A stretch of 30,089 nucleotides of DNA, taken from a virus. A model generated the notes under the pieces. That model was not told the origin of the DNA. It did not search any database and saw only the letters and a program-made list of their open reading frames with translations. The position numbers and the translations under genes are program-made. Below, piece by piece: positions 9,650 to 19,221 of the stretch (positions are counted from its first letter, which is position 1; every line of letters starts with the position of its first letter). The stretch lies in the IMG/VR virus record IMGVR_UViG_3300025652_000343, positions 1-30,089 of that record, one strand, 5' to 3'.

Positions 9650-11527
9650 CTAAGGATTACTTTTAAACACGTCTGAATCAACAGTAAAAAGCTCAACAGA
9701 CTCTGTATTGTTATTCGTTAGTTTGAATTGTAAAAAGTAACCTAATGTACCATAAGACTCTGCGACACTATTTTTTACATATAAAATATAACTTGAAGGC
9801 ACAGCCGTTAAAATTAATGGATTAGCTATTGTTATATTTGTTCTATCCGAACTTACTTCTGTTATTGTACCTATTTCCTCTATAACCCCTGCATTATTAT
9901 AATATGCAACGTCTCCAATACTTAATATTGAGTCTATAGAAAAACTAAAAGTTAAAGTAATAGGGTTGGGGCCAACACCTGTGGTTGAAGAAAAAGTACC
10001 TATTCCTTGCGCTGATCTAAGCTCTAAATTGTCAGAGCCTTCTATTCTTCTTATATACGCAAAATAAGCTCCCTCTTTTAATACAAAATAAGAGGCAGGC
10101 ATAAAACCAGTCCCTAAATCTGAAAGAACATCACAATCCCAAGAATCATCGCTTTCAAGTTCGATAGTTTTAAATACTTTAGTGGTTGTTGGCTCTTGAT
10201 TAAACACGCCTGTTATTGTTGAAGGATAATCTAATCCATAGTAATTATTTCTTCTTTCATTAGTATTGTGTCTAAATAAATTTCCGTTTTTAAAAGTATA
10301 AAGATATTGATTCATTCCTAATATAAAATCAGGCTCATAACTGTAAAAAGAAGGCCATCCATTTACTGATTCACTAAAAGTTAAGGTATAAGATTGCAAA
10401 TTAGAGCCTTCTCTTTCATCAAATATTGGCTGAAAGCACCCATCAATAGGTGCGTATATTTTTGTTCCAACAATTAATGGCTGATAATAATCATACGGAT
10501 CAATGCTTTCAGGTTCTTCGAAAGCATAAAAGACAGAACCATCTAAGTTTAAAACAATATTTTGATAAGAATCTATTCCGTTGTAAGAGGTAAAATCTCC
10601 CTGTATGTATATCTTATTTTCCCATATTATAGTAGATAAATAAGTAGCATCATTAAATCCTAATCCAAAATTAGCAGAAGTATCTATAGAACCATCTTCA
10701 TTAATCTTCACAATATAACCAACAGAAACATCATTATAAATAGTAAGATGCCCTGTTACATAAAAAGAAGTTTCATCTGCGTATCTAAAAAAATAATTAG
10801 CAAAGCATGTCTGATTATTTGGAAAGCATATATATGGAAATATTCCTGTCCCTGCATCAAATGAAGGGTCTATAGAGCCTGTAGACGTAAGTTTAGTTAT
10901 TCCAGGAGAGACAGGTGTTCCATCAAATGAATTCCAAAACCCTAAACAAAACATTGAGTTATCAGGGTTTATTAAGACATCAGTACCTGTATTGCTTCCA
11001 CCAAAAAAACCTGTTCCAATTGCAAAGCTAGGGTCTATTGTTCCATCAGACAACAATCTAGCAATACGACTAGATGGTGTGCCATTAAAATTACTAAACA
11101 ATCCTGTAATAACTATTGACCCATTAGAGTCTACTTTAGACCCTTGAGTAAAATTATTAAATCCTGTTCCAATATTTTGAGAAAAAGCCAAGTCTATAGA
11201 ACCATCAGCGTTTAATCTTGTTACTTTGTTTTGAGAGACTCCATTAAATGAAATAAAATTTCCTGTGCATATTATTTTACCATCATCTTGTATCGTAATG
11301 CTTTCTCCTGAGTACAATATTTGATTAAACCCAGTTCCAATATCAAAAGCAGTATCAACGCTTAAATCTTCATTTAATTTTATTAATCCAGAATATGGAT
11401 AATCAGTTTCTCCATTTGTGAACGTATTAAAGCTACCATAATAATATGTAGTATTGTTTTTAAAAATAATATCCACCATGTAGAAATCTACTGGTAACCA
11501 TCCGTAACATAAATTTTCTATTGCCAT
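9650..11527 (-). CDS. Delta-60-repeat beta-propeller tail/receptor-binding-type protein, 625 aa
   Basis: Residues about 25-300 hold several copies of the delta-60 repeat (DUF5122 type). Each copy has a strand such as DDGKIICTGNFISFNG, then RLNADGSIDLAF, then a GTGF turn, at a spacing of roughly 50-60 residues. Such repeats build beta-propellers and are common in Bacteroidota surface proteins. The C-terminal part (from about residue 455, VFKTIELESDDSWDCDV, then FVLKEGAYFAYIRR) looks like a separate beta-rich module that in related phages can follow the tail-stabilisation protein. The gene follows the Cys-module gene with a 3-nt gap. A propeller in the distal tail would suit binding of a host surface polymer or receptor. 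The repeats are visible; the receptor role is inferred. Confidence 0.7.
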   Translation of the reverse strand: MAIENLCYGWLPVDFYMVDIIFKNNTTYYYGSFNTFTNGETDYPYSGLIKLNEDLSVDTAFDIGTGFNQILYSGESITIQDDGKIICTGNFISFNGVSQNKVTRLNADGSIDLAFSQNIGTGFNNFTQGSKVDSNGSIVITGLFSNFNGTPSSRIARLLSDGTIDPSFAIGTGFFGGSNTGTDVLINPDNSMFCLGFWNSFDGTPVSPGITKLTSTGSIDPSFDAGTGIFPYICFPNNQTCFANYFFRYADETSFYVTGHLTIYNDVSVGYIVKINEDGSIDTSANFGLGFNDATYLSTIIWENKIYIQGDFTSYNGIDSYQNIVLNLDGSVFYAFEEPESIDPYDYYQPLIVGTKIYAPIDGCFQPIFDEREGSNLQSYTLTFSESVNGWPSFYSYEPDFILGMNQYLYTFKNGNLFRHNTNERRNNYYGLDYPSTITGVFNQEPTTTKVFKTIELESDDSWDCDVLSDLGTGFMPASYFVLKEGAYFAYIRRIEGSDNLELRSAQGIGTFSSTTGVGPNPITLTFSFSIDSILSIGDVAYYNNAGVIEEIGTITEVSSDRTNITIANPLILTAVPSSYILYVKNSVAESYGTLGYFLQFKLTNNNTESVELFTVDSDVFKSNP

Positions 11528-11530
11528 GTT

Positions 11531-12259
11531 TTAAAGATTTACACAAGGGCCCCCTGGCACATTATCACATACAAGTATATCGACAACTTCATTACTAACT
11601 AACTCCATTATTCTAAAAACCCCACTAGGAGTCGATTCTCCACTAGTGTTTGCATAAGCATAATATCCATCAACAAAAGTGAAGGTACCTGCTATAACAT
11701 CGCCAATGGTAAGACTAAAATAATCATTACCACTAACAGCGAATTGTTGACTAGTGCAAACATAACTAGGTGATGTTGCACAAAAATCAGTACATACGCT
11801 TCTCCCTTGAGACATAAAAAATCCTCCTGTTGGACATGTAGGACAACTTGTCAAAGCACCCAATGTACCTAAATTTTGTTGTCTATATTGAGTAGAGTTT
11901 TTTAACTTATACCACCCATCTGGAGCTAAGTTTAGTAAACCTGCATCAGCATACATTAATGTAGTAGCAGGATTTGTAAAGGAATCGCCTGTAGCAAAAT
12001 GAGCTGTATATAAGCTGCTAGTAACACAGCATAGATTTTGTGCGGAAACACCATTGAGTCTTAAATCTTGAGAGTTTCCTGAGCAAGAAGGGCATGTTGT
12101 TGAACCAGCAATTAAAGCTCCTCCTGATTGCTCTCTATATATTCCATTTTGTTGATAAAATCCATCTGCCGCAGGAGTTGTTAATGCTGCATCATCAAAA
12201 ACAGCTGTTGCTAACAAAAAGTCTGCGTTATCTAAATATTTATTTACTGTTGTCGCCAT
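11531..12259 (-). CDS. Cys-motif repeat protein, likely tail/fibre accessory, 242 aa
   Basis: A 242-aa protein made of about three degenerate copies of one module. Each copy has a hydrophobic start with F/A/L, then a DGFY, DGWY or DGYY turn, then a YR-Q or FRIM strand, and ends in a cysteine motif. The first two end in CPSC and CPTC; the third ends in a single C near VVDILVC. Further CC and CTDFC cysteines lie between modules. The same kind of Cys-rich ending closes the upstream tail-stabilisation protein. I recognise the module as frequent in tail and fibre proteins of aquatic and Bacteroidota phages, without a known function. Paired cysteines may bind metal or form disulfides. It starts 9 nt after the upstream stop and is co-transcribed with the beta-propeller gene. 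Confidence 0.55.
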   Translation of the reverse strand: MATTVNKYLDNADFLLATAVFDDAALTTPAADGFYQQNGIYREQSGGALIAGSTTCPSCSGNSQDLRLNGVSAQNLCCVTSSLYTAHFATGDSFTNPATTLMYADAGLLNLAPDGWYKLKNSTQYRQQNLGTLGALTSCPTCPTGGFFMSQGRSVCTDFCATSPSYVCTSQQFAVSGNDYFSLTIGDVIAGTFTFVDGYYAYANTSGESTPSGVFRIMELVSNEVVDILVCDNVPGGPCVNL

Positions 12260-12268
12260 TTGTTTTTT

Positions 12269-15200
12269 TTAAGGTAAATTTCCAGTGCAATCACAACAAG
12301 CAGCTACTGCTGTCGATGCGTCATAACAAAATTCTGATATAATCCCTGGGTCACTTGCGCAATCACAACAAGCACTTGAAAAATCTGTTGCATCGTAGCA
12401 AAATGTTTCAATAGAACTATCTCTTAAATCCCATACCAAATATAAGTATTTTTCATCACTAGGGTTTGAATATATAAATTGAGCAAAATACCCTCCACTT
12501 GTTGGAAAACTTTGTATTGGAGTTATATTATTTAATAATGGAATTAATGTATTTATATCAGTTTCTTCATAATTAACGTCAGATATTAAATACAGTAATT
12601 TATCAGAAAGAGGATTAAATCCTGCTGATGTTTTTATTTCCATTGTAATAGTTGAGTTTTCAGCTGGAATTGTTCCAAAAGACTCTTGTCCTGTTTGCTC
12701 TTGAAATAAAGACACGCCATCTGATTCTATCACTACAAAATTACTATTGTAAGGACTAATGTTTCCTAACAATTCCCAATTGTATCTTATTTTAGCTGTT
12801 TGTCCTGCGTCTGTAGGAGTATTTAAAAATATTTGTTTTACAGTTAATTCTGATGCTTCAGGACAATTAAATGTCATATCATAACTTGTCCTTTCTTGAG
12901 GAACTATAACTACTTGCGCTAATACTGGATTGCCAGTTGGTTTATTAAATGTCACTACACCTGTTCCAGAAATAAAACTATTTATAACTAAAACTTGGTT
13001 GTAAAAAATACTTACTTTTACAATTCCTACAGATATATTATAATCTATATTTACATCACCAATAACAGTACCTAAATTTAAATTAAAAGAAAAAGCATCT
13101 ATAGTTTCTAATTGATTTAAAACGTATCCACATTCTCTTTCTAAAGCAGGGACAGGGACTAAATTTGCATTTGAGCTTAATACGTATTCATTCATATACG
13201 GATCAAACCCACCAAGTTTTTCTGTAAAAAACGATTTTAAAAACAAATCCCTAAACCAGCTCCGCATACCCACTTGAGATATAACAGAAAGTTTATCTGA
13301 CTTTGCAGAACCTCCTTTTAAATTTATAACAGAACTTCTTTTTGCGTCTGTAAAATAAACATCAAATCCATATACAGCAAAACTTTCAGGATTATTACTT
13401 ATTCCGTACTCCTCTATCCTAGCTAATTGAGTTCCTAAAACTTCAGGGACAGATGTTATTGCTCCACCTGCTGCCGCATCAGATAATAAATTTTTGCCAA
13501 CCAACACATAGGATATCTTATCCTCTTGCAAAGCAAGAATATCAGTTTGTCTTGCGTGCATTTTTCTTAATGGCCCAAATTCCCTTTCAAGAGTTTTAAA
13601 ATTTGATAAAGCTAAATTAAATTGATTTAATTTATTTAATCTACTTTCTTGATTAAATACTCCACTATAAGTAATGTCTGAAAATCTATGAACTTCTTTA
13701 TATTCTTCTTCAGATACAGAAGTAACTTTACTTCCTAAAGATAAAACAGGTGTTGTTAGTGCGTCTAAAACTTTATCAGATTCTACTCCATTGCCAAAAG
13801 TATAACAATTAAAAAAAGATAAATCAATAATTGCAGGGACACTTGAAGTTTGGTCTTGGTCAGCAGCAGCGCTACCTGATAAATGGAATCCATTTACAAT
13901 ATCAAAAGTTTGTTCATTTTCATAATAAAGCTCATCATTTGCTTGTATTGGCTCAGTTTCAAAAATACTCAAAGTAGTAGCCCTATTGACAACAATTTGA
14001 ACGGTTTCATAAGAGCCTCTTTTATCTGGAGGACCACATCTAGGTGTACCTGTTTGTATAATCAACCAAAGATTACCATCTCCTTCTTCTTGAAAACTAA
14101 TAGTTGTTGTCCCTGGATTAACATAATCTGTAAAATAAGGCTGTACTCCACTTACTTGGTCTATAGTGTTTATTGTATCATCACTACCGCTTGATATTCC
14201 GTTTGTAAAATCTATATTTTGACCAAAAACAAAGGCAGCTAAATCTGCATAATCTTGACCAGCTGTGAATGTTTTATTATAATCATAGCTTCTGCTTCCG
14301 CACTTCGAACCTCTTTTGTTTCTATTGGTATTAAATCTAAATTCAACTATACTTCCTGATGGAATATCAAAAGGAATATAAGTGCCAGGGTTTGCATCAT
14401 CTTCAATAGCACAAGAAACTCTTGCATAACTGTAACTAGATCCTGTATTAGGTGATTGAGTAATGTAACTAAAACCTCCTTGGCTTGTTCTATCTATGAA
14501 TGAATTGTTAGGAGCATTTGCAGCAAAATTAGATGGTTTAAGCTGCATATAAGTTCCTGTTGGCTGACCACAAGTTCCTGATATAACGGTTCCGTCTGCA
14601 TCTTTTGTGCATAAAAAATCTTCTGGTTGACTTTGAAAGTCTAAAACTTTAGTTTCTGTACATCTAAGCACGGCACCATTACTATCTGATTTTACAATTA
14701 AATTAGAATTGTCTTTAACTTTATCTCTATTGTCTCCTTCTAGTTTGTACCATACATTTCCAGTTTCCTCTTCTCTAAAAAATATATTAGAATAAATTGT
14801 TCTGTATCCTGTCTTGGATTCTTTAATAACAAACTTATACTTTGTTGCCCAATAAGGAGGGTAATTATTTAATTGTACTCTTATATTGTTTTTTGTTATT
14901 GAGTTTTGACAAGGAATATAAATGGTGTTATCAGTATCCACTAAAGCTGTTGTGCTTCTACCATAATCATCCATGTAAACAATTCCAATTTCATAATCCC
15001 TATTACTATGAAGGCTTTCTTTTGAAGAATCTAACGAATATAACCCAGTTACTTCAATTGCTTGTAAATATTCATAAGCATAGTTCCCTGGATTAGCAAC
15101 TTCTTTAAACCTAAGTGCAGGAATAATAATTCCTACAACATCACTTCCTGCTGAGCTTTGTATAACAAACCCTTCATTTAAATTTGCAACTCCGAAACCA

Positions 15201-16690
15201 TCATATCCCCAGTTGTTTTTTGCTACAATTCCGCAATTAAAAACATCAGTAACAGATGTTCCATCTGAACAATTAGGAATAGGCTGAAAAGAAGATACAG
15301 CGTCTACAAATTCAGGACTAGTTACTAAATTATGAATACTAGAGTAATCTTGTTGAAGATTAAATAAAAAAGTAAAATTAAATTGATTTTCAGGCTGAGT
15401 GCCGTCATCATATAAAGGGTCACCACTATACTGACTACTAACATAATTGAAATCAATTCCTATTTGAGAGCCTTCAACTAAATCAAGACCTGCAAAGTTT
15501 ATTTGAACCAATGAATTTTCAACTGCTACAATATTATCTATGGTGTAATTAAAAGAATTTCTAACACCCTCAATTTCATCATTTACTAAAGATTGTGTTA
15601 TTAAAGATAAATTATAATTTAAATATATTTGCTTACCGTTTTCATTTACAACATCATAGCCATCAACATAGTTACCAAACATTAACCTATTCCCCATAAT
15701 AGTTAAAGCTTGAGCTACTCTAGGAACATTATCATAAAGTCTTAATAATTGTTCTTCAGGAAGGGCTGTGTATATTTTTTTATTTGTAAACTGAATAGTT
15801 TGAATAGTATTATCAAGCCAACCTTGGTCAATTTTATTATATCTTTCAATTACATTTATTGATTGGCTTGTGGAAAACTTAAACAAAACATCAACATCTT
15901 TTACATTCCTACCCCCTGTTTCAAAAGAAACATTGACACTATTAAAGATGTTTTTCATTCCATCATTATTATATGTATCATAGTTTATCTGAAAAGGCCC
16001 TGGAGTAAATGCTGTTCTAGTAAATGGAGATATAGCAGAATACTCACCATCTTCATATTGCCATCTATACGCAAAACTTAAAAATAAGTCATCCATATAA
16101 TTTTCTTCGCCTGCAATTTGAATTTGTTCTAATTCAGGGGCGTTTAAAGGTGGCGCTAATATTACTCCTATATCTTGCTCAGTAATTTGATCTATACCAG
16201 CTAGGGGTTGTAAATAATTTCTATTTATATTTATTTTTCTAGGAGGATTTAAATTGTCAGTAAAAAACAATAAATCTCCAATCAAATCTATTCCGTTAAT
16301 TAAAAAATCCTTGCTAAAATTTAATACAGAAGTTGAAATAACATGATAAAATAATATAGAAGTTTGAATGTTAAAAGAAACAATCATATCTACTTTTTCT
16401 GTTGGAGAAGTAACATTGGCTTGGTCATGAACAAACCAATATATTGTTTCATTTGCACCATCTTCATAAGCACCAATACATCTTGCATTAGATGTTAATG
16501 GCAGGCCTAAATAAGTAAGTTGAACTAAAAGACTATTTCCTTTTGAATTTTCTACTGCACCTATTTCAGTTCCTTCAGTAGAACCTAATCTAACATTTAA
16601 AGCGTCTATGTATTCTCCTTGAGGAACTAAGCGCTCATCAACAGATTTATTCATTCGACCTTTTATAAAGTTCTTTTGAATTTTAGCCAT
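12269..16690 (-). CDS. Tail stabilisation / muzzle-type protein (P22 gp10-like), 1473 aa
   Basis: The N-terminus (AKIQKNFIKGRMNKSVDERL, then VPQGEYIDALNVRLGSTEGTEIGAVENSKGN) is the typical opening of the large tail-stabilisation proteins of short-tailed Bacteroidota and crAss-like phages (P22 gp10 / PhiCTX gp10 family), which in crAss-like phages form the tail muzzle. The rest is beta-rich with many N/D/G turns. It shows an exceptional length of 1473 aa and no membrane segment. The C-terminal ~50 residues carry two copies of FCYDA-x(5,6)-[AS]CCDC. It follows the connector genes with a 1-nt gap, as expected for the protein that caps the tail hub. It probably forms the distal tail tube through which DNA exits. 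The family assignment rests on the conserved N-terminus and synteny. Confidence 0.8.
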   Translation of the reverse strand: MAKIQKNFIKGRMNKSVDERLVPQGEYIDALNVRLGSTEGTEIGAVENSKGNSLLVQLTYLGLPLTSNARCIGAYEDGANETIYWFVHDQANVTSPTEKVDMIVSFNIQTSILFYHVISTSVLNFSKDFLINGIDLIGDLLFFTDNLNPPRKININRNYLQPLAGIDQITEQDIGVILAPPLNAPELEQIQIAGEENYMDDLFLSFAYRWQYEDGEYSAISPFTRTAFTPGPFQINYDTYNNDGMKNIFNSVNVSFETGGRNVKDVDVLFKFSTSQSINVIERYNKIDQGWLDNTIQTIQFTNKKIYTALPEEQLLRLYDNVPRVAQALTIMGNRLMFGNYVDGYDVVNENGKQIYLNYNLSLITQSLVNDEIEGVRNSFNYTIDNIVAVENSLVQINFAGLDLVEGSQIGIDFNYVSSQYSGDPLYDDGTQPENQFNFTFLFNLQQDYSSIHNLVTSPEFVDAVSSFQPIPNCSDGTSVTDVFNCGIVAKNNWGYDGFGVANLNEGFVIQSSAGSDVVGIIIPALRFKEVANPGNYAYEYLQAIEVTGLYSLDSSKESLHSNRDYEIGIVYMDDYGRSTTALVDTDNTIYIPCQNSITKNNIRVQLNNYPPYWATKYKFVIKESKTGYRTIYSNIFFREEETGNVWYKLEGDNRDKVKDNSNLIVKSDSNGAVLRCTETKVLDFQSQPEDFLCTKDADGTVISGTCGQPTGTYMQLKPSNFAANAPNNSFIDRTSQGGFSYITQSPNTGSSYSYARVSCAIEDDANPGTYIPFDIPSGSIVEFRFNTNRNKRGSKCGSRSYDYNKTFTAGQDYADLAAFVFGQNIDFTNGISSGSDDTINTIDQVSGVQPYFTDYVNPGTTTISFQEEGDGNLWLIIQTGTPRCGPPDKRGSYETVQIVVNRATTLSIFETEPIQANDELYYENEQTFDIVNGFHLSGSAAADQDQTSSVPAIIDLSFFNCYTFGNGVESDKVLDALTTPVLSLGSKVTSVSEEEYKEVHRFSDITYSGVFNQESRLNKLNQFNLALSNFKTLEREFGPLRKMHARQTDILALQEDKISYVLVGKNLLSDAAAGGAITSVPEVLGTQLARIEEYGISNNPESFAVYGFDVYFTDAKRSSVINLKGGSAKSDKLSVISQVGMRSWFRDLFLKSFFTEKLGGFDPYMNEYVLSSNANLVPVPALERECGYVLNQLETIDAFSFNLNLGTVIGDVNIDYNISVGIVKVSIFYNQVLVINSFISGTGVVTFNKPTGNPVLAQVVIVPQERTSYDMTFNCPEASELTVKQIFLNTPTDAGQTAKIRYNWELLGNISPYNSNFVVIESDGVSLFQEQTGQESFGTIPAENSTITMEIKTSAGFNPLSDKLLYLISDVNYEETDINTLIPLLNNITPIQSFPTSGGYFAQFIYSNPSDEKYLYLVWDLRDSSIETFCYDATDFSSACCDCASDPGIISEFCYDASTAVAACCDCTGNLP

Positions 16691-16691
16691 A

Positions 16692-17615
16692 TTATTTTAT
16701 CCACTTGTTTTGCCCCCTAAGATTCATTAATAATCTCCCTGGGTGAATATTACTTAATCTTATTTTTGCATTTCTTAAAAGTGCTGATTTTTCTTTTTTA
16801 GTTCTGTTTATAATGTATTCTTGTACACCAAATTTACTTGAAAGTATTACATGCTTTATGTAGGCATAAATAAATTCTTCAAATAATTTATTTACGCTTA
16901 TATCTTGATTTACTCCATTTTCCATTCCATCAGAAACATACTCTAAAACAACTAACTCTCCTGCCATATCAGAGCTAAAATTAATTACACCTGATTTTTT
17001 ATTTATTTTAAATGTAGGATTTTGATTAGCTGTTTCAGTATTTAAACCATATCTACCACCAATAGGATATTCAAAATACCATATTCCGTTATAAAAATAC
17101 CCTTCTTGCCCATCATAGGGGCTTTCAGCATTTAAATATATTGTTCTATTGCTTCCTGTAATTCTATCAATATTGACTGTTGAGAATTCAGGCTTCAAAA
17201 CATTACCATCTTGATCAAATAATATTTTATAGTTATTGTCTTGAAGATATGCACTACTCCAATTTGTTTGAATGTTTTCAGTTAAAGGAAATAATGTTCC
17301 ATTTTTATACATTGAAATTCTAACCCAATTTACATAATCATCTGGAAGAATAAATCTTAATGCATCATCAACTGCTAATTCTAATATTTTAATTTCTTTT
17401 AAAGAATCATAATTTAATTCTTGTATTGCTCTTTTTGCGTGAAATAAAATATTATATCTTTCTACATTATTTATTAATTTATCATTTCCAACATACATTA
17501 ATTCAAAGTTATTTACTATGTTTTTTAATGTTATATATTGATATGAACCCCAATTAGCATTTTCAGGATTATTTCCGTCATTTTCGTAATATTGATATTG
17601 TGTTAAATATGCCAT
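16692..17615 (-). CDS. Head-tail connector / tail tubular (P22 gp4-like or ring) protein, 307 aa
   Basis: A 307-aa protein with a helical first 100 residues (NVERYNILFHAKRAIQELNY) and the segment LELAVDDALRFILPDDYVNWVRI. The LP-DYV-W-RI element is typical of tail tubular or adaptor proteins of podoviruses, where the helical part docks on the portal ring and the beta part forms the tube. The C-terminus (about residues 225-307) is helical and basic. It overlaps neither neighbour (3 nt after the 233-aa gene and 1 nt before the muzzle gene). Together with the 233-aa protein it would form the portal-proximal rings of the neck. The exact ring cannot be assigned without structure comparison. Confidence 0.7.
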   Translation of the reverse strand: MAYLTQYQYYENDGNNPENANWGSYQYITLKNIVNNFELMYVGNDKLINNVERYNILFHAKRAIQELNYDSLKEIKILELAVDDALRFILPDDYVNWVRISMYKNGTLFPLTENIQTNWSSAYLQDNNYKILFDQDGNVLKPEFSTVNIDRITGSNRTIYLNAESPYDGQEGYFYNGIWYFEYPIGGRYGLNTETANQNPTFKINKKSGVINFSSDMAGELVVLEYVSDGMENGVNQDISVNKLFEEFIYAYIKHVILSSKFGVQEYIINRTKKEKSALLRNAKIRLSNIHPGRLLMNLRGQNKWIK

Positions 17616-17618
17616 ATC

Positions 17619-18320
17619 TTATCCTTGTTGTGTATTTTCTATACTTTCTTCTGCTTGAGCAAATTGAACTAAAGGTATTTCTCTAATTGACATACCTGCG
17701 TACTGAAGTATTTTGTTTATTAAATTTACCTGATCTGATAAAGGAAGTTCAAAATCTTGATAATCTGCAGCAGATTGGTCAAACACTGGCTCTCCTTGGC
17801 TTAGTGAGACATAAGTCCATTTAGGGTCTTCTGGATATCTTATGTATTGTACCTCTACAGTTTGAGTTGTATCTGGGTATAAAGTAACTGTATTTGCCTG
17901 AAGCGTATATGCTGGAAACATTTTAGACGGAGCTGTTAGTTGAGAAGCATTTAATGAAAGTATCTTACTTTGACTAACTCTTTCTATCTCTGTATTGTCA
18001 GGAATAAAATAAATTTTATTAATCAAATAATAATTGTCTGGTAAATCAAATTGAGAAGATGTGGGGCCATAACCTAAAGTTTGTGAAAAACTATCTACAA
18101 CCTCTACAAGTCCTTTTACAATATCAGCATACCCACTTCCTGAAACTCTAGCATTTTGTTTTACAATCCAATTATTGTATTGATAAAAATAATCTTCAAA
18201 TATATCTAACTGAGCTTGTTTTGCGTATAAATTAAAGTCACTAGGAGTTATATATCCATAGTTGTTTTTATTTGCAATTGAAAGAACAGTCGCTCTTACT
18301 GTGTTTATAATAGATGCCAT
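17619..18320 (-). CDS. Connector / ring-type structural protein, 233 aa
   Basis: A 233-aa protein. Its N-terminal helix-rich region (VRATVLSIANKNNYGYITPS, then QAQLDIFEDYFYQYN) leads to an FDLPDNYYLINKIYF element and a beta-rich core with TVTLYPD and VQYIRYPEDPKWTY. The LP-x-x-Y-x-L-I-x-K-I pattern and the position between capsid and tail genes are those of connector or adaptor proteins of short-tailed Bacteroidota phages. It opens a sub-operon: a terminator lies upstream and a TATATTTG box sits 15 nt before its ATG. It probably assembles as a ring below the portal. Confidence 0.65.
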   Translation of the reverse strand: MASIINTVRATVLSIANKNNYGYITPSDFNLYAKQAQLDIFEDYFYQYNNWIVKQNARVSGSGYADIVKGLVEVVDSFSQTLGYGPTSSQFDLPDNYYLINKIYFIPDNTEIERVSQSKILSLNASQLTAPSKMFPAYTLQANTVTLYPDTTQTVEVQYIRYPEDPKWTYVSLSQGEPVFDQSAADYQDFELPLSDQVNLINKILQYAGMSIREIPLVQFAQAEESIENTQQG

Positions 18321-18335
18321 TGATAATCCTTTTCA

Positions 18336-18343
18336 CAAATATA
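18336..18343 (-). promoter_or_regulatory. TATATTTG promoter -7 box candidate for the connector-tail operon
   Basis: Minus-strand TATATTTG followed by TGAAAAGGATTATCAATG, 15 nt upstream of the ATG at 18320. It lies immediately after the U-tract of a terminator, so upstream transcription is stopped and restarted here. A TTTG 24 nt upstream, inside the terminator hairpin, could act as a -33 element, but the spacing is at the long end. Confidence 0.5.
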
Positions 18344-18344
18344 C

Positions 18345-18378
18345 AAAAAAAAAGAGGCTTGAATAATCAAAGCCTCTT
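18345..18378 (-). terminator. Intrinsic terminator after the 262-aa gene
   Basis: A 9-bp perfect stem AAGAGGCTT/AAGCCTCTT (18370-18378 and 18352-18360) with a 9-nt loop. On the minus strand it is followed by a run of nine Ts. It lies 25 nt past the stop of the 262-aa gene, ahead of the next promoter. Confidence 0.85.
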
Positions 18379-18403
18379 CTTGAAAATAGTTAGTAGTTTG
18401 CTA

Positions 18404-19192
18404 TTAATCTAACTTTGAGTCTAGTATCCTTAAAACCTCTAAACCTTCATCACTTTGAAGGAAAGAAGCTAATATAAATAATGGGTCTTCTCCATAAGGG
18501 ACAGTTAATAATTTATTTTTATTACCTGTTATATTATAATAAACATCTTTTTTGTTTTTAAGAACTAAAATGTTTTCGCTAAAAAATTTAGCACATTTAT
18601 TCTGAAGTCTTAATAATGGATCATTTAAAGCTTCCATAAAGTCATTAGGATATCGATTTGCAAATAATCTAACATCTCTTTTTAATTCAGAAGAAGTTAA
18701 GTTATCAACTCTTAATCCTATTACAACTCTAGCAACAGTTTCTAGCATTTCAATATCAAGTTCTTTAGCTGCTATTTGAGCATCTAATGATAAATCTAAT
18801 TGACTCACATCAGTACTTGCATCCTTTTCTTTATCAACCTCAACAAACATATTCCCCAAACCTGGGTGATGCGCTAAAAACTTTTGCAGTATTTGATTTT
18901 CTTTTGGAACAAATAATAATCCATCTTCAAACACAATCGGCTCTAAGATTACATTTTTATCTTGTTCATCTTCAAATATGCTTTTTTGATTTTTAGAATA
19001 TCTTAAAGTTCTATTTAACCCGGTTTCTTCATCAAACCATAAAAGAGATTTTCTTTTAGTGTGTCTTGATGGAATAGAATAACTTAATGGAGCTTTGTTT
19101 CTAGTTAGCTTATAAGTTTTATTTGTAAAAATATTTTTTTTCTTTGACGCAAATGTAGTTTTTTTTGCAGTCGTTTTTTTTGTAGTTGTCAT
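18404..19192 (-). CDS. Uncharacterised capsid-proximal protein, 262 aa
   Basis: A 262-aa protein I cannot assign. Residues 1-50 are very basic and Thr/Lys-rich (MTTTKKTTAKKTTFASKKK) and look disordered. A beta-rich stretch follows (LLWFDEETGLNRTLRYSKNQ, then ILEPIVFEDGLLFVPKENQIL), then a helical C-terminal half (about residues 130-262) that is acidic. It is monocistronic: terminators lie on both sides, which suggests a different dose from the capsid and tail genes. The sequence from LNRTLRY to NQILQKFL is reminiscent of capsid-proximal proteins seen in aquatic phages next to the capsid gene. Head decoration, vertex or assembly roles are possible. Confidence 0.7.
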   Translation of the reverse strand: MTTTKKTTAKKTTFASKKKNIFTNKTYKLTRNKAPLSYSIPSRHTKRKSLLWFDEETGLNRTLRYSKNQKSIFEDEQDKNVILEPIVFEDGLLFVPKENQILQKFLAHHPGLGNMFVEVDKEKDASTDVSQLDLSLDAQIAAKELDIEMLETVARVVIGLRVDNLTSSELKRDVRLFANRYPNDFMEALNDPLLRLQNKCAKFFSENILVLKNKKDVYYNITGNKNKLLTVPYGEDPLFILASFLQSDEGLEVLRILDSKLD

Positions 19193-19201
19193 TTGATTTA
19201 A

Positions 19202-19215
19202 ATTTAATTTGATTT
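19202..19215 (-). promoter_or_regulatory. Shared 5' leader motif AAATCAAATTAAAT (copy 1)
   Basis: A perfect 14-mer on the minus strand, 9 nt upstream of the ATG of the 262-aa gene. The same 14-mer precedes the genes at 21830 and 27612. It is purine-poor in G and has no Shine-Dalgarno element, so it may act as an A-rich translation enhancer. Unlike the other two, this copy has no TAnnTTTG box in front of it. Confidence 0.45.
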
Positions 19216-19221
19216 ATAATT

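Noticed and set aside
9631-9696. Extended N-terminus of the GNAT-like protein from the ATG at 9696
   Set aside because: It would overlap the beta-propeller gene by 47 nt and add a hydrophobic leader. The internal ATG follows a promoter box, and the protein's homologue-like start is MEVRKL.
12094-12342. Plus-strand 82-aa ORF across two genes
   Set aside because: It spans the borders of two strongly supported minus-strand genes; no motif.
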